Source of the DNA: an uncultured Prevotellaceae bacterium
Lineage (GTDB): Bacteria; Bacteroidota; Bacteroidia; Bacteroidales; Muribaculaceae
Assembly (NCBI GenBank): GCA_947165485.1
Contig: CAMVAP010000022.1
Span: 1 to 46,646 of the forward strand
DNA length: 46,646 nucleotides
Reading direction: 5' to 3'
In this document: positions 16,618 to 24,110 of the stretch, one piece after another
Numbering within the stretch: the first letter of the stretch is position 1
How the letters are laid out: each line of letters starts with the position of its first letter
Program-made: the position numbers and the translations under genes
Notes under the pieces: model-generated
What the model was told of the DNA's origin: nothing
Database searches by the model: none
The model's input: the letters and a program-made list of their open reading frames with translations, nothing else

Positions 16618-17670
16618 ATGTACAAACTGACTGACTATCTCTACAACGGACTGTTGTATATCAACAATATGTCCCGACCACGACACAAGCGGCTGAGCCA
16701 ACTGATGCTCTATGCCACCACGGCCTGCCAGTCACGTTGCAAGCATTGCAACATCTGGCAAAAAAAGCACGAGCACCTGACTCTTGATGACATCAAGCGT
16801 GTCATGCACAGCCGTTGCATCACGAGCAAGACGACCATCGGGCTCGAAGGAGGCGAATTCATCCTGCATCCACAGGCCGACGAAATCATGGCGTGGTTCC
16901 ATGAGCACCACCCTAATTACTCGCTGCTGACCAATGGCCTGGCTCCTCAACGGGTCATCGATGCCGTGAAGCGATTCCATCCTCGCCACCTGTATATCTC
17001 ACTTGACGGAGACAGGGAAACTTACAAGACAATGCGGGGGTGTGACGGATATGGCAGAGTGATTGAGGTTGTAGAAGCATTGAGAGGCGAGGTGGCGCTG
17101 TCACTCATGTTCTGCCTGTCGCCGTGGAACTCGTTCAAGGACATGGAGCACGTCATCAATGTTGCCTTGCATTACGGCATTGACGTGCGCATCGGCATCT
17201 ATGGCACGATGGCTTTCTTTGACACAACAAGTGACCTGCTCACGATGAGCGACTATACCAGTCAAATACCTGTCAACATTCACAAAACACAAGAAAACTA
17301 CGATTTCGTCGCCCTCTATGACCAGTGGAGGCATGGGAATTTAAAACTGCGTTGCCAGAGCATCATGAGCAGTCTGGTCATCCACAGCAATGGGGATGTG
17401 CCTTTGTGCCAGAATCTTGACGTCAAGCTGGGCAACATCCATAAGCAGCCACTGGATGATATTTTCAATAGCTCGCTGGCTTGTGAGACCCAATGTCGGT
17501 ATTCCAGGCAGTGCAACGACTGTTGGATCAACTTCCACCGCAAGTATGACATCATCCTCATGCGCAATTTCGAGCGCTTGTTGCCCAAACGGGTCATTGA
17601 GCGGTTCTATGGACCGTATCAATGGACAAATGACCCAACCATCACTTATCATAAACTCCTGCAATCATGA
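16618..17670 (+). CDS. radical SAM protein with SPASM-type C-terminal cluster region
   Basis: The 350-residue protein carries the radical SAM motif CQSRCKHC (CxxxCxxC, about 39-46) near the N-terminus, then a GLEGGEF strand and a TIM-barrel core. The C-terminal region holds further Cys residues (DVPLCQNLD, then CRYSRQCNDCW), as in SPASM auxiliary iron-sulfur clusters. Such enzymes modify peptides, sugars or cofactors; the substrate cannot be told from sequence. Its stop overlaps the start of the next gene (ATGA), so the two proteins very likely act together. The true start may be residue 18 (16669), because the first ATG abuts a hairpin. Confidence 0.88.
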   Translation: MYKLTDYLYNGLLYINNMSRPRHKRLSQLMLYATTACQSRCKHCNIWQKKHEHLTLDDIKRVMHSRCITSKTTIGLEGGEFILHPQADEIMAWFHEHHPNYSLLTNGLAPQRVIDAVKRFHPRHLYISLDGDRETYKTMRGCDGYGRVIEVVEALRGEVALSLMFCLSPWNSFKDMEHVINVALHYGIDVRIGIYGTMAFFDTTSDLLTMSDYTSQIPVNIHKTQENYDFVALYDQWRHGNLKLRCQSIMSSLVIHSNGDVPLCQNLDVKLGNIHKQPLDDIFNSSLACETQCRYSRQCNDCWINFHRKYDIILMRNFERLLPKRVIERFYGPYQWTNDPTITYHKLLQS

Positions 17671-18692
17671 TACAACAACTCATCAACCGCTACAAGCGGA
17701 TGCGCACCGAGCGCTACCTTAATCAGTCCTACCGTTGCCAGTACGCATTCGTCGGCTTGGGTCAGCACAGCCTGACCAACCTCTACCCCGTGCTTCACTA
17801 CCTGCAAGTGCCGCTGAAATACATCTGTGTGACCAGTGAACACAAGGCAAGGCTCATCGAGCGCAAATTCCAGGGTATAATAGCAACGACCCGCCTTGAT
17901 GATATCCTCAATGACGAAAACGTGAAAGGTGTACTTGTCGCTGCAGCGCCAAACGCCCATTTCTCCATTGCTTCGCAAGTCTTACAAAGTGGCAAGTCGC
18001 TATTTATCGAGAAGCCGCCTTGCCAATCGGTCGCCCAACTCAAGGAGCTTATCGCCATGCAGCGCGCCAGCGGTTCGCTGGTGGCTATGGTGGGGTTGCA
18101 ACAGCGTTATGCGCCAGCAGTACAGTCGCTCCGGCGCCGATTGAGGGGCAAGCGACTGCTCAACTATGACCTGCATTACCTCACGGGGGCTTATCCCGAG
18201 GGCGATGCCCTGCTCGACCTGTACATTCACCCGCTGGACTTGGCGACATGGCTGTTTGGCAAGGCCGAGATTGTTTCCTATCTTGAGATCGATGAACAGT
18301 CCTTTATCTTGATGCTGCGCCACCAGCACATCGTCGGCACCATTGAACTATCCACCTGCCACTCCTGGCAAGACGCGCAGCAATCACTCACGGTCCACAC
18401 CTCGTCGGGCACCTACCGTCTGAATCAATGCCAGGAGTTGAGTTTTGTTCCCAAACAACCCGTCATTGCAGGCATCCCTATGGAAAAAATCCGTCCCCGC
18501 CATCAATCGGTCGAGTACCTGTACCGCCACGACGGTTTCTCCCCCATCCTCGCCGGCAACTCCATTTACACCCAAGGCTTCTTCAACGAGATCACCACCT
18601 TTGTCAACGCCGTCGAAGGAAAACAGGCGAACGTCCAGACCGATCTCCAATCCATCGAGCCAACCCTAAAACTGATAGAATGGGTAAAATAG
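17667..18692 (+). CDS. Gfo/Idh/MocA-family NAD(P)-dependent oxidoreductase
   Basis: The 341-residue protein has an N-terminal Rossmann fold (YAFVGLGQHS, about 25-34) and the family's EKP motif (LFIEKPPCQS, about 112-121), followed by a C-terminal alpha/beta domain. Members oxidise or reduce sugars, inositols or related alcohols. The start overlaps the radical SAM stop by 4 bp. The pairing suggests a two-step modification of a sugar, nucleotide or peptide; no transporter or glycosyltransferase is adjacent to narrow this down. A half copy of the GGGACGG repeat directly follows the stop. Confidence 0.9.
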   Translation: MIQQLINRYKRMRTERYLNQSYRCQYAFVGLGQHSLTNLYPVLHYLQVPLKYICVTSEHKARLIERKFQGIIATTRLDDILNDENVKGVLVAAAPNAHFSIASQVLQSGKSLFIEKPPCQSVAQLKELIAMQRASGSLVAMVGLQQRYAPAVQSLRRRLRGKRLLNYDLHYLTGAYPEGDALLDLYIHPLDLATWLFGKAEIVSYLEIDEQSFILMLRHQHIVGTIELSTCHSWQDAQQSLTVHTSSGTYRLNQCQELSFVPKQPVIAGIPMEKIRPRHQSVEYLYRHDGFSPILAGNSIYTQGFFNEITTFVNAVEGKQANVQTDLQSIEPTLKLIEWVK

Positions 18693-18960
18693 GGACGGTT
18701 CTTTTGATGTACTTTTGATGTAATTTTCAGGGTAATGAAAGTGATAACTCTATCTATCCGTCCACTCGTCCAGATGCGCGTGTCTCCGGCCTCTTGATAC
18801 CTGTGCTACTCATTCACGCTCTCACGAACAGATGGACAGATAGACGAATAGACTTAACGGTAATTTGGGTAAAAGAAACCGCTATTATGATAGGTGGCGT
18901 GTGGGGTTTTCTTTGTTACTTTGCAATGCGAAATCAATCTTCAAACCTATAACGATTAAA
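18693..18960. repeat. repeat-rich spacer with half GGGACGG element and GGAC-rich degenerate repeats
   Basis: A half copy of the palindromic element (GGGACGGTTCTTTTGATG) follows the upstream stop codon. Further on, two degenerate inverted copies of a GGAC/GATA-type repeat occur (about 18743-18773 and 18825-18853, the second with GATGGACAGATAGACGAATA). A similar string occurs at 23369-23393 and in the ostA-like coding sequence near 29706. No clear gene lies here. Confidence 0.55.
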
Positions 18961-19653
18961 ATGAAAACAAGACCTTACATTATCTGCCACATGATGGCAT
19001 CGCTCGACGGCAGGATTGACTGTGACATGACGGAGCAAATCGACGACACCAACCACTACTACGAGGCGCTGGACCAGCTGGAGTGCCCCTCGGTCATGGA
19101 GGGCAAGATCACGCTGGTCAAGCACTCGGCCCTACCCGGCTTCTTCCAGGGGACCCAGCCCCACAAGGATGCTGGACAACAAGTCTATAAAGCTGTCGAG
19201 GCCGAGGGGTATGCCATCGGTGTGGATACCAACGGCACCCTGCTATGGGGCGATGACACGACCGAGCACTTCGGCAAGCCTTTGCTGATGATCCTCTCAG
19301 AGAAAGCCAGCGAGGAATACCTTGCCTACCTGAAAGGCAAGCAGATATCTTATCTCACAATAGGGCAAGAGAGTATCGACTTAAAGGCGGCAATGGAAAT
19401 CCTGCGCCGTAACTTCGGCATTGAGCGGCTGGCAGTGGTCGGTGGCGGACACATCAACGGCTCGATGCTTGACCTGGGGCTGATTGACGAGGTGAGCATG
19501 ATGTACGGCTACGGCATCGACGGTCGTGAAGGCATGGCAGCCGCCTTTGACGGCAGGCCCAAGAGCCGCGGCCCCGTGCGATTGACCTTCAAGTCGGTCA
19601 CCGAGCAGGACGGCATCGTGTGGATGCGCTACCTGGTGGACCGTCAAAGCTGA
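18961..19653 (+). CDS. RibD C-terminal/dihydrofolate reductase-like protein
   Basis: This 230-residue protein belongs to the RibD_C/DHFR-like reductase fold: MASLDGRID near the N-terminus (about 10-18) and the cofactor-loop VVGGGHINGSML (about 158-169). Members reduce pyrimidine or pterin-like compounds with NADPH; the precise substrate is unclear, and RibD's deaminase half is absent. The ATG at 18961 is preferred over an in-frame one at 18865, because family homology begins at KTRPYIICHMMASLDG. A MITE copy lies 51 bp after the stop. Confidence 0.88.
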   Translation: MKTRPYIICHMMASLDGRIDCDMTEQIDDTNHYYEALDQLECPSVMEGKITLVKHSALPGFFQGTQPHKDAGQQVYKAVEAEGYAIGVDTNGTLLWGDDTTEHFGKPLLMILSEKASEEYLAYLKGKQISYLTIGQESIDLKAAMEILRRNFGIERLAVVGGGHINGSMLDLGLIDEVSMMYGYGIDGREGMAAAFDGRPKSRGPVRLTFKSVTEQDGIVWMRYLVDRQS

Positions 19654-19704
19654 CACCAAAGTACGTTAACCTCCATCAATAAAACTTATTTAGTCTTAAA
19701 AATC

Positions 19705-19866
19705 GGCAATGATATAGCAGTTGGCCCATCGATGGTATTAACCGCCCTGTCGGGCGGGAAATTAAACAAATTAATTTTAAAATTTAATTTTCTTTTAATT
19801 TCCCGTGCGTTAGCACGGTTTGATGCAGAGACGTTTCAACGCAGGGTCAACTGCTATATCGTTACT
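19705..19866. mobile_element. 162-bp MITE-like element, copy 2
   Basis: This copy has the same length and internal hairpins as copies 1 and 3. It is flanked by TAAAAATC on both sides (19697-19704 and 19867-19874), an 8-bp target-site duplication. It is the most diverged copy (six differences from copy 3), including a changed right tip (GTTACT). It lies upstream of the TlpA-like gene. Confidence 0.9.
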
Positions 19867-19905
19867 TAAAAATCTTAAAAATCACCTACGGGGCGGCTTG
19901 ATGTG

Positions 19906-19936
19906 CTTGCCCTGTCGGTTTGTTATATTACATTTG
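19906..19936 (+). promoter_or_regulatory. promoter of the TlpA-like gene
   Basis: The -7 box TACATTTG (19929-19936) is an exact consensus match, preceded at 19-bp spacing by CTTG (19906-19909) as a weaker -33. It lies 33 bp before the ATG and just outside the MITE copy. Confidence 0.6.
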
Positions 19937-19969
19937 TGGCATCTTATTAACCAAAACGAACTGAATAAA

Positions 19970-20731
19970 ATGAAAAAAGCAACTACAATTCTGCTGACTC
20001 TACTTGCCGCAGTCTTGACGTTTACTACCATGGCTCAAGAGGATGGAAACGCCATTCAAGCCAAAGTAATAATTAACGGTTATTTCTTCACCGAGACTCC
20101 AGAGGTCACCGATTGCGGCAGTCCGTCAATCATCAGGGTCGATGATGGGCAGAAGAACCGCATGATTGCCTATATTTACCCCAGCGAGTTACCTGAATCC
20201 ATCACCAAGCAAGCCATACCGGTCGAAAAGGTGTTTCACGGTCAGGCATTCCTCGACAAGTATAACCAGGCGCGGGAAATGATACAGGTGACCAGCCAGT
20301 CGAGTGATTTGGCAAAACCTGTTGTTGGAGAACCGTTCCCAGCCTTCAGCGAGAAGGACGTTGACGGCAAGATGTGGACCAATGAGGACGTTAAGGGCAA
20401 GGTGTGGGTGCTGAACATGTGGTATCAGGGCTGCGGCCCTTGCCGCAAGGAGATGCCCGAGCTCTCGACTTGGCGCGAACTGTTCCCCGACGTGATGTTC
20501 TTCTCAGCCACTTACCACGATGAGGCACTAACCCGCAAGATTACCGAGCAGCACCACTTCACCTGGACCCATCTCATCGAGGCCCGTGACATGATGTCGT
20601 GGATACATGGTCAAGGTTTCCCGTTGACTATCGTGGTGGACAAGCATGGCATTGTGCGCCATCTGGTTCACGGCACCAACAGCGCAAAGCGGGCCGCCAT
20701 CCTCGACTGCATCCGCCAGCTCGATCAATAA
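19970..20731 (+). CDS. TlpA-like thioredoxin-fold protein
   Basis: The 253-residue protein has a signal peptide (1-21, ending MAQ), an N-terminal domain of about 100 residues that I do not recognise, and a thioredoxin-fold domain (about 115-250) with the redox pair CGPC in MWYQGCGPCRKEMPEL. It also has the cis-Pro region GFPLTIVVDKHG. It is predicted to reduce disulfides in periplasmic proteins or in cytochrome maturation. The ATG at 19970 precedes the signal peptide and follows a promoter; an upstream in-frame ATG falls inside the MITE and is rejected. Confidence 0.9.
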   Translation: MKKATTILLTLLAAVLTFTTMAQEDGNAIQAKVIINGYFFTETPEVTDCGSPSIIRVDDGQKNRMIAYIYPSELPESITKQAIPVEKVFHGQAFLDKYNQAREMIQVTSQSSDLAKPVVGEPFPAFSEKDVDGKMWTNEDVKGKVWVLNMWYQGCGPCRKEMPELSTWRELFPDVMFFSATYHDEALTRKITEQHHFTWTHLIEARDMMSWIHGQGFPLTIVVDKHGIVRHLVHGTNSAKRAAILDCIRQLDQ

Positions 20732-20783
20732 CGCGCAACTGCCCGCTGGCCCCACCATCACACTCATGGGCTATGAATTGAGC

Positions 20784-20833
20784 CGATAATGGGCGAAAGC
20801 CAGTGATTTTTACCCCACTTTCGCCCATTATCG
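20784..20833. repeat. 16-bp perfect inverted repeat
   Basis: CGATAATGGGCGAAAG (20784-20799) pairs exactly with 20818-20833 around an 18-nt loop, and pairing continues imperfectly on the outside (GAGC/GCTC). It lies 52 bp after the TlpA-like stop and 35 bp before MITE copy 3. There is no T-run directly after it, so it is not a simple terminator. Its nature is unknown. Confidence 0.6.
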
Positions 20834-20867
20834 AGCTCTTGTAGCCATGTGTCTTCAGGTTTTTTTA

Positions 20868-21029
20868 GGCAATGATATAGAAGTTGGCCCATTGGTGGTA
20901 TTAACCGCCCTGTCGGGCGGGAAATTAAACAAATTAATTTTAAAATTTAATTTTCTTTTAATTTCCCGTGCGTTAGCACGGTTTGATGCAGAGACGTTTC
21001 AGCGCAGGGTCAACTGCTATATCGTTTCC
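20868..21029. mobile_element. 162-bp MITE-like element, copy 3
   Basis: This copy is flanked by TTTTTTTA on both sides (20860-20867 and 21030-21037), an 8-bp target-site duplication. Its terminal inverted repeats match over 19 of 23 bp (GGCAATGATATAGAAGTTG against GGAAACGATATAGCAGTTG, with CCC beyond). It lies between the TlpA-like and PepD-type genes. Confidence 0.92.
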
Positions 21030-21153
21030 TTTTTTTATTGACAATTGGATGCTATGTCGTGAAAAAGTTGTAAATTAGCGGTGAAATTGAATTTGCTTTG
21101 AAGAGAATTCTATTAACTACTTAATAACTAACAATTTAACCATTTATTTTACA

Positions 21154-22632
21154 ATGCAAGTAAAAGATCTGAATCCGCAGGCAGTGTGGTCTATCTTTGA
21201 CGAGATCACCAAGGTGCCCCGTCCCAGTGGCAACGAAGAAGGCAAGTTAGACAAGATCCGCGCATGGCTCGTGGGCTTTGCCGAGAAGCACAATCTGACG
21301 TACAAGATTGATAAGACCGGTAACGTGGCTATCTTCAGGCCCGCCGCCCCTGGCTACGAGAACTGCAAGGGCATCGTGCTGCAAGGTCACATGGATATGG
21401 TCGCCGAGAAAGGTCCCGGCTCGACCCACAACTTTGACACCGACCCCATCGAGACCATCATCGATGGCGAGTGGGTACGTGCCAACAACACCACCCTGGG
21501 TGCCGACGACGGTATGGGCCTGGCCATCGCCCTGGCTGCCGTTATCGAGCCGACACTGCAATGCGGTCCTCTGGAGGCTCTTGCCACCGTTGACGAGGAG
21601 ACTGGCCTGACCGGTGCCAGCAACATCGAGGCCGACATGCTCGTGGGTGACTATCTGCTCAACCTCGACGAGGAGGAGGATGGCGTGATCACCATGGGCT
21701 GCGCCGGTGGTCTGGTAAGCATCTTCAAGTTCAACTACAAGCCCGAGGCTGCTCCCAAGGATCGCCTTTACTTTGAGATCAAGTTTGAGCACTTCCACGG
21801 TGGTCACAGTGGTGCCGACATCCACATGGGATTTGCCACGACGACCAAGCTGAGCAGCCGTCTGCTGTGGAACATCGGAGCCGAGATGGACTATGTACTG
21901 GCCAAGATCGATGCCGGTAACCTGCACAATGCCATTGCTCATGCCGCTACCCTGGTTATCGGTATCAAGCCCGAGGACAAGGAGAAGCTGAGCGTCGTGC
22001 TCAACACCTTCATCGCCGAGGTCAAGAACGAGTACAAGCGCACCGAGCCCAAGATGGAAATCACCTGCAAGAGCGTTGACGCTCCCGAGACCATCATCGA
22101 CACCGACACCGCCCGCCGCGTTGTCAATGCCGTCTATGCAGCTCCTCACGGCATCGATGCCATGAGCATGGAGATTGAGGGCCTCGTTGAAACCTCGACC
22201 AACCTCGCCAGCGTGAAGATGCGCGAGGGCAACCAGATTGTTATCGAGATGTTCCACCGCTCATCGATCGAGAGCGGCAAGTATGACCTGACCCACAGGT
22301 GCGAGACGATCTTCCGCATGGCTGGTGCCGACGAGATCATCAGCGAGGGTGGTTACCAGGGCTGGGAGCCCATCGCCGACAGCCACCTGCTCTCGGTTGC
22401 CAAGGACTCGTGGGAGAAGCTCTTCGGTGTTCGTCCCGAGGTACGCGCCATCCACGCCGGTCTGGAGTGCGGTCTGTTCTTGAAGGCCCGTCCCGACATG
22501 GAGATGATCAGCTTTGGTCCCACGCTGCGTGACGTCCACTCGCCCGCCGAGCGCTGCCACATCCCCGCCGTTGACAAGGCCTGGAAGCAGGTACAGAACA
22601 TCCTCAAGGTCATCGCCGAGGAGAGCAAGTAA
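21154..22632 (+). CDS. pepD: aminoacyl-histidine dipeptidase, M20 family
   Basis: The 492-residue protein has the layout of PepD-type cytosolic dipeptidases. Metal-binding and catalytic motifs seen in order are QGHMDMVAEK (about 79), LGADDGMGLAIA (about 116), VDEETGLTGA (about 147, catalytic Glu) and NLDEEEDG (about 170). The dimerisation 'lid' domain lies in the middle, and the metal-site His of the closing segment is in RAIHAGLECG (about 433). It hydrolyses Xaa-His and related dipeptides using two zinc ions. It has no signal peptide. It is followed by a heptamer repeat region. Confidence 0.95.
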   Translation: MQVKDLNPQAVWSIFDEITKVPRPSGNEEGKLDKIRAWLVGFAEKHNLTYKIDKTGNVAIFRPAAPGYENCKGIVLQGHMDMVAEKGPGSTHNFDTDPIETIIDGEWVRANNTTLGADDGMGLAIALAAVIEPTLQCGPLEALATVDEETGLTGASNIEADMLVGDYLLNLDEEEDGVITMGCAGGLVSIFKFNYKPEAAPKDRLYFEIKFEHFHGGHSGADIHMGFATTTKLSSRLLWNIGAEMDYVLAKIDAGNLHNAIAHAATLVIGIKPEDKEKLSVVLNTFIAEVKNEYKRTEPKMEITCKSVDAPETIIDTDTARRVVNAVYAAPHGIDAMSMEIEGLVETSTNLASVKMREGNQIVIEMFHRSSIESGKYDLTHRCETIFRMAGADEIISEGGYQGWEPIADSHLLSVAKDSWEKLFGVRPEVRAIHAGLECGLFLKARPDMEMISFGPTLRDVHSPAERCHIPAVDKAWKQVQNILKVIAEESK

Positions 22633-22646
22633 ATTAATTTAAGTTG

Positions 22647-22838
22647 CTAGTCCTTAGTCCCTAGTTTCTAGTTGCATCCGCAGCCAAGAGACAGGAAACC
22701 AGGGACTAGAAACCAAGGACTAGGGACTAGAAACTAGTTAGGCTTTAGGTCTTAGGCTTTAGGTCTTAGGCTTTAGGTCTTAGGCTTTAGGCTTTAGGCG
22801 GATGCCAACTAGAAACTAGAAACTAGGGACCAGAAACC
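22647..22838. repeat. 7-nt periodic arrays with two GCATCCGC cores, locus B
   Basis: In order: CTAGTCC/CTAGTTT-type units (22647-22673), core GCATCCGC (22674-22681), a spacer, GGGACTA/GAAACTA-type units (22702-22737), TTAGGCT/TTAGGTC alternating units (22738-22797), the inverted core GCGGATGCC (22798-22806) and CTAGAAA/CTAGGGA units (22807-22838). All arrays share a 7-nt period. It fills the gap between pepD and the DUF3127 gene and ends 11 bp before the next ATG. Confidence 0.8.
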
Positions 22839-22849
22839 AAGAAAAAGAA

Positions 22850-23269
22850 ATGGACATCAAAGGAAAGATTATTCAGAAACTTGAGTTGCAAAGCGGCACC
22901 TCCAAGGCTGGCAACCCGTGGAAGAAGCAGGAATATGTGCTTGAGACCCTCGACAGCTATCCCCGCAAGGTGAAGTTTGACTTCTTTGGCGACCGTGCTG
23001 ACCAGTACCCGCTTGAGGTGGGTGACGTCATCACATTGAGCTATGACATCGAGAGCCGCGAGTTCAATGGCCGCTGGTACACCGACATACGCGGGTTCAA
23101 GGCCATGAAGGAAGATGCCAGCATGGCTGGAGCTCCCGCCCCCTATCCACCCGCAGCTGGAGAGCCTGCTCCCGCCCCTGCCCCCGCAGCTGGCATGGCA
23201 GCTCCTGCTCCCGCACCGATGGACACCACCTTTGACCAGGGTGGCATGGGTGATGACCTGCCCTTCTAG
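22850..23269 (+). CDS. DUF3127 domain protein with an SSB-like C-terminal tip
   Basis: The 139-residue protein has a compact N-terminal beta-rich domain (about 1-90; KIIQKLELQ, KQEYVLET, GDVITLSYDI) matching the Bacteroidota DUF3127 type, possibly an OB-like fold. A disordered Ala/Pro/Gly-rich linker (about 95-130) leads to the acidic tip GDDLPF at the very end. This closely resembles the DDDIPF tip by which single-stranded DNA-binding protein recruits repair enzymes. A role in nucleic-acid binding is therefore suggested but unproven. A terminator follows. Confidence 0.85.
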   Translation: MDIKGKIIQKLELQSGTSKAGNPWKKQEYVLETLDSYPRKVKFDFFGDRADQYPLEVGDVITLSYDIESREFNGRWYTDIRGFKAMKEDASMAGAPAPYPPAAGEPAPAPAPAAGMAAPAPAPMDTTFDQGGMGDDLPF

Positions 23270-23309
23270 ACCAGAAGACAAGCATTTTACATCAATACAT
23301 TGAAAGAAG

Positions 23310-23342
23310 CCGCTGGAGTTGTGAGATTCCAGCGGTTTTTTT
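23310..23342 (+). terminator. terminator of the DUF3127 gene
   Basis: CCGCTGGA (23310-23317) pairs with TCCAGCGG (23328-23335) around a 10-nt loop, followed by a seven-T run. It lies 40 bp after the stop. Confidence 0.88.
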
Positions 23343-23390
23343 GTTACCTGATGCGTCCATTACAGACTCATGGACGAATAGATGAATAGA

Positions 23391-24041
23391 CTAATTGCCC
23401 ACGATGAGGCACTGGCCGTCGTGGTACTGCAAGGAGAGGACACCCATGCTGTGAAGCGCAGTAACGATCCTTGTAGCGCTCTCCTCACTGATGTGTGCCA
23501 GCTTCATATAACCGTCGATGGTGATGCCGCCATGATCCCTCAAGTAGTCGAGAAGCACCCGCTCGCGCTCGGTAAAGGTGATGGTCTCGGATGAATGCTC
23601 CTCGGCAAGTTCCGTTTCATTACTCAGGATGCGCTCGTGCAGGCGGCTGGCCAGCACGTTCTCATCGGCCACACGGTAATAGACATGCCACACACCATTG
23701 TCATCGGGAGCCTCGACGGGTTTTTCGACGGCCTCGGGAATATCAGCCTTGACCACCGACTTGCCGTTGATATTAAAAACCTTGAATTCCACCTGCTGCT
23801 CGGGGCGGCAATACATCTGGGCTGCCGTCTCGATCATGTAGATTTCCTCCTCGCTGCGCACGCCAGCGATGTTGCCGTTGTCCTTCACACCGATGAGCAG
23901 GTGCCCACCGCTATTGTTGGCAAACGCGGCTATTGAGCGGGCAATCTTGCGGGCATCGGTAATCTGGTACTTGAAGTCCTGGTGCTCGTGCTCGCCCTCA
24001 AGGATGAGATCTTGTATATAATGGCTCTTCTTGGTTCTCAT
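23391..24041 (-). CDS. AlbA_2 (Schlafen AlbA-type) domain protein with C-terminal helix-turn-helix
   Basis: The 216-residue protein starts with an AlbA_2 domain: EHQDFKYQ, ARSIAAFANNSGGHLLIGV (about 35-53) and IAGVRSEEE are the usual signatures of this putative DNA-binding or ATP-related domain. The C-terminal part (about 150-216; RVLLDYLRDHGGITIDGYMK) resembles a winged helix. Such proteins are predicted regulators; targets are unknown. The start at 24041 (MRTKKSHYIQ) fits the family better than the in-frame ATG 11 codons upstream. The stop codon lies inside a GGAC/GATA-type repeat. Confidence 0.8.
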   Translation of the reverse strand: MRTKKSHYIQDLILEGEHEHQDFKYQITDARKIARSIAAFANNSGGHLLIGVKDNGNIAGVRSEEEIYMIETAAQMYCRPEQQVEFKVFNINGKSVVKADIPEAVEKPVEAPDDNGVWHVYYRVADENVLASRLHERILSNETELAEEHSSETITFTERERVLLDYLRDHGGITIDGYMKLAHISEESATRIVTALHSMGVLSLQYHDGQCLIVGN

Positions 24042-24110
24042 GTTCTTTTCATTACGGCTCACGCTCAGACGCACAGAAAAACCATGCGACTGGGCACGAG
24101 ATGATTAAAG

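Noticed and set aside
18865..18960. An extended N-terminus for the RibD-type reductase.
   Set aside because: The extra residues do not resemble the family, whose homology begins at the ATG at 18961.
22647..22838. The regular repeats were considered as a CRISPR array.
   Set aside because: Units are 7 nt long with no spacers and no cas genes nearby, so they do not have CRISPR structure.
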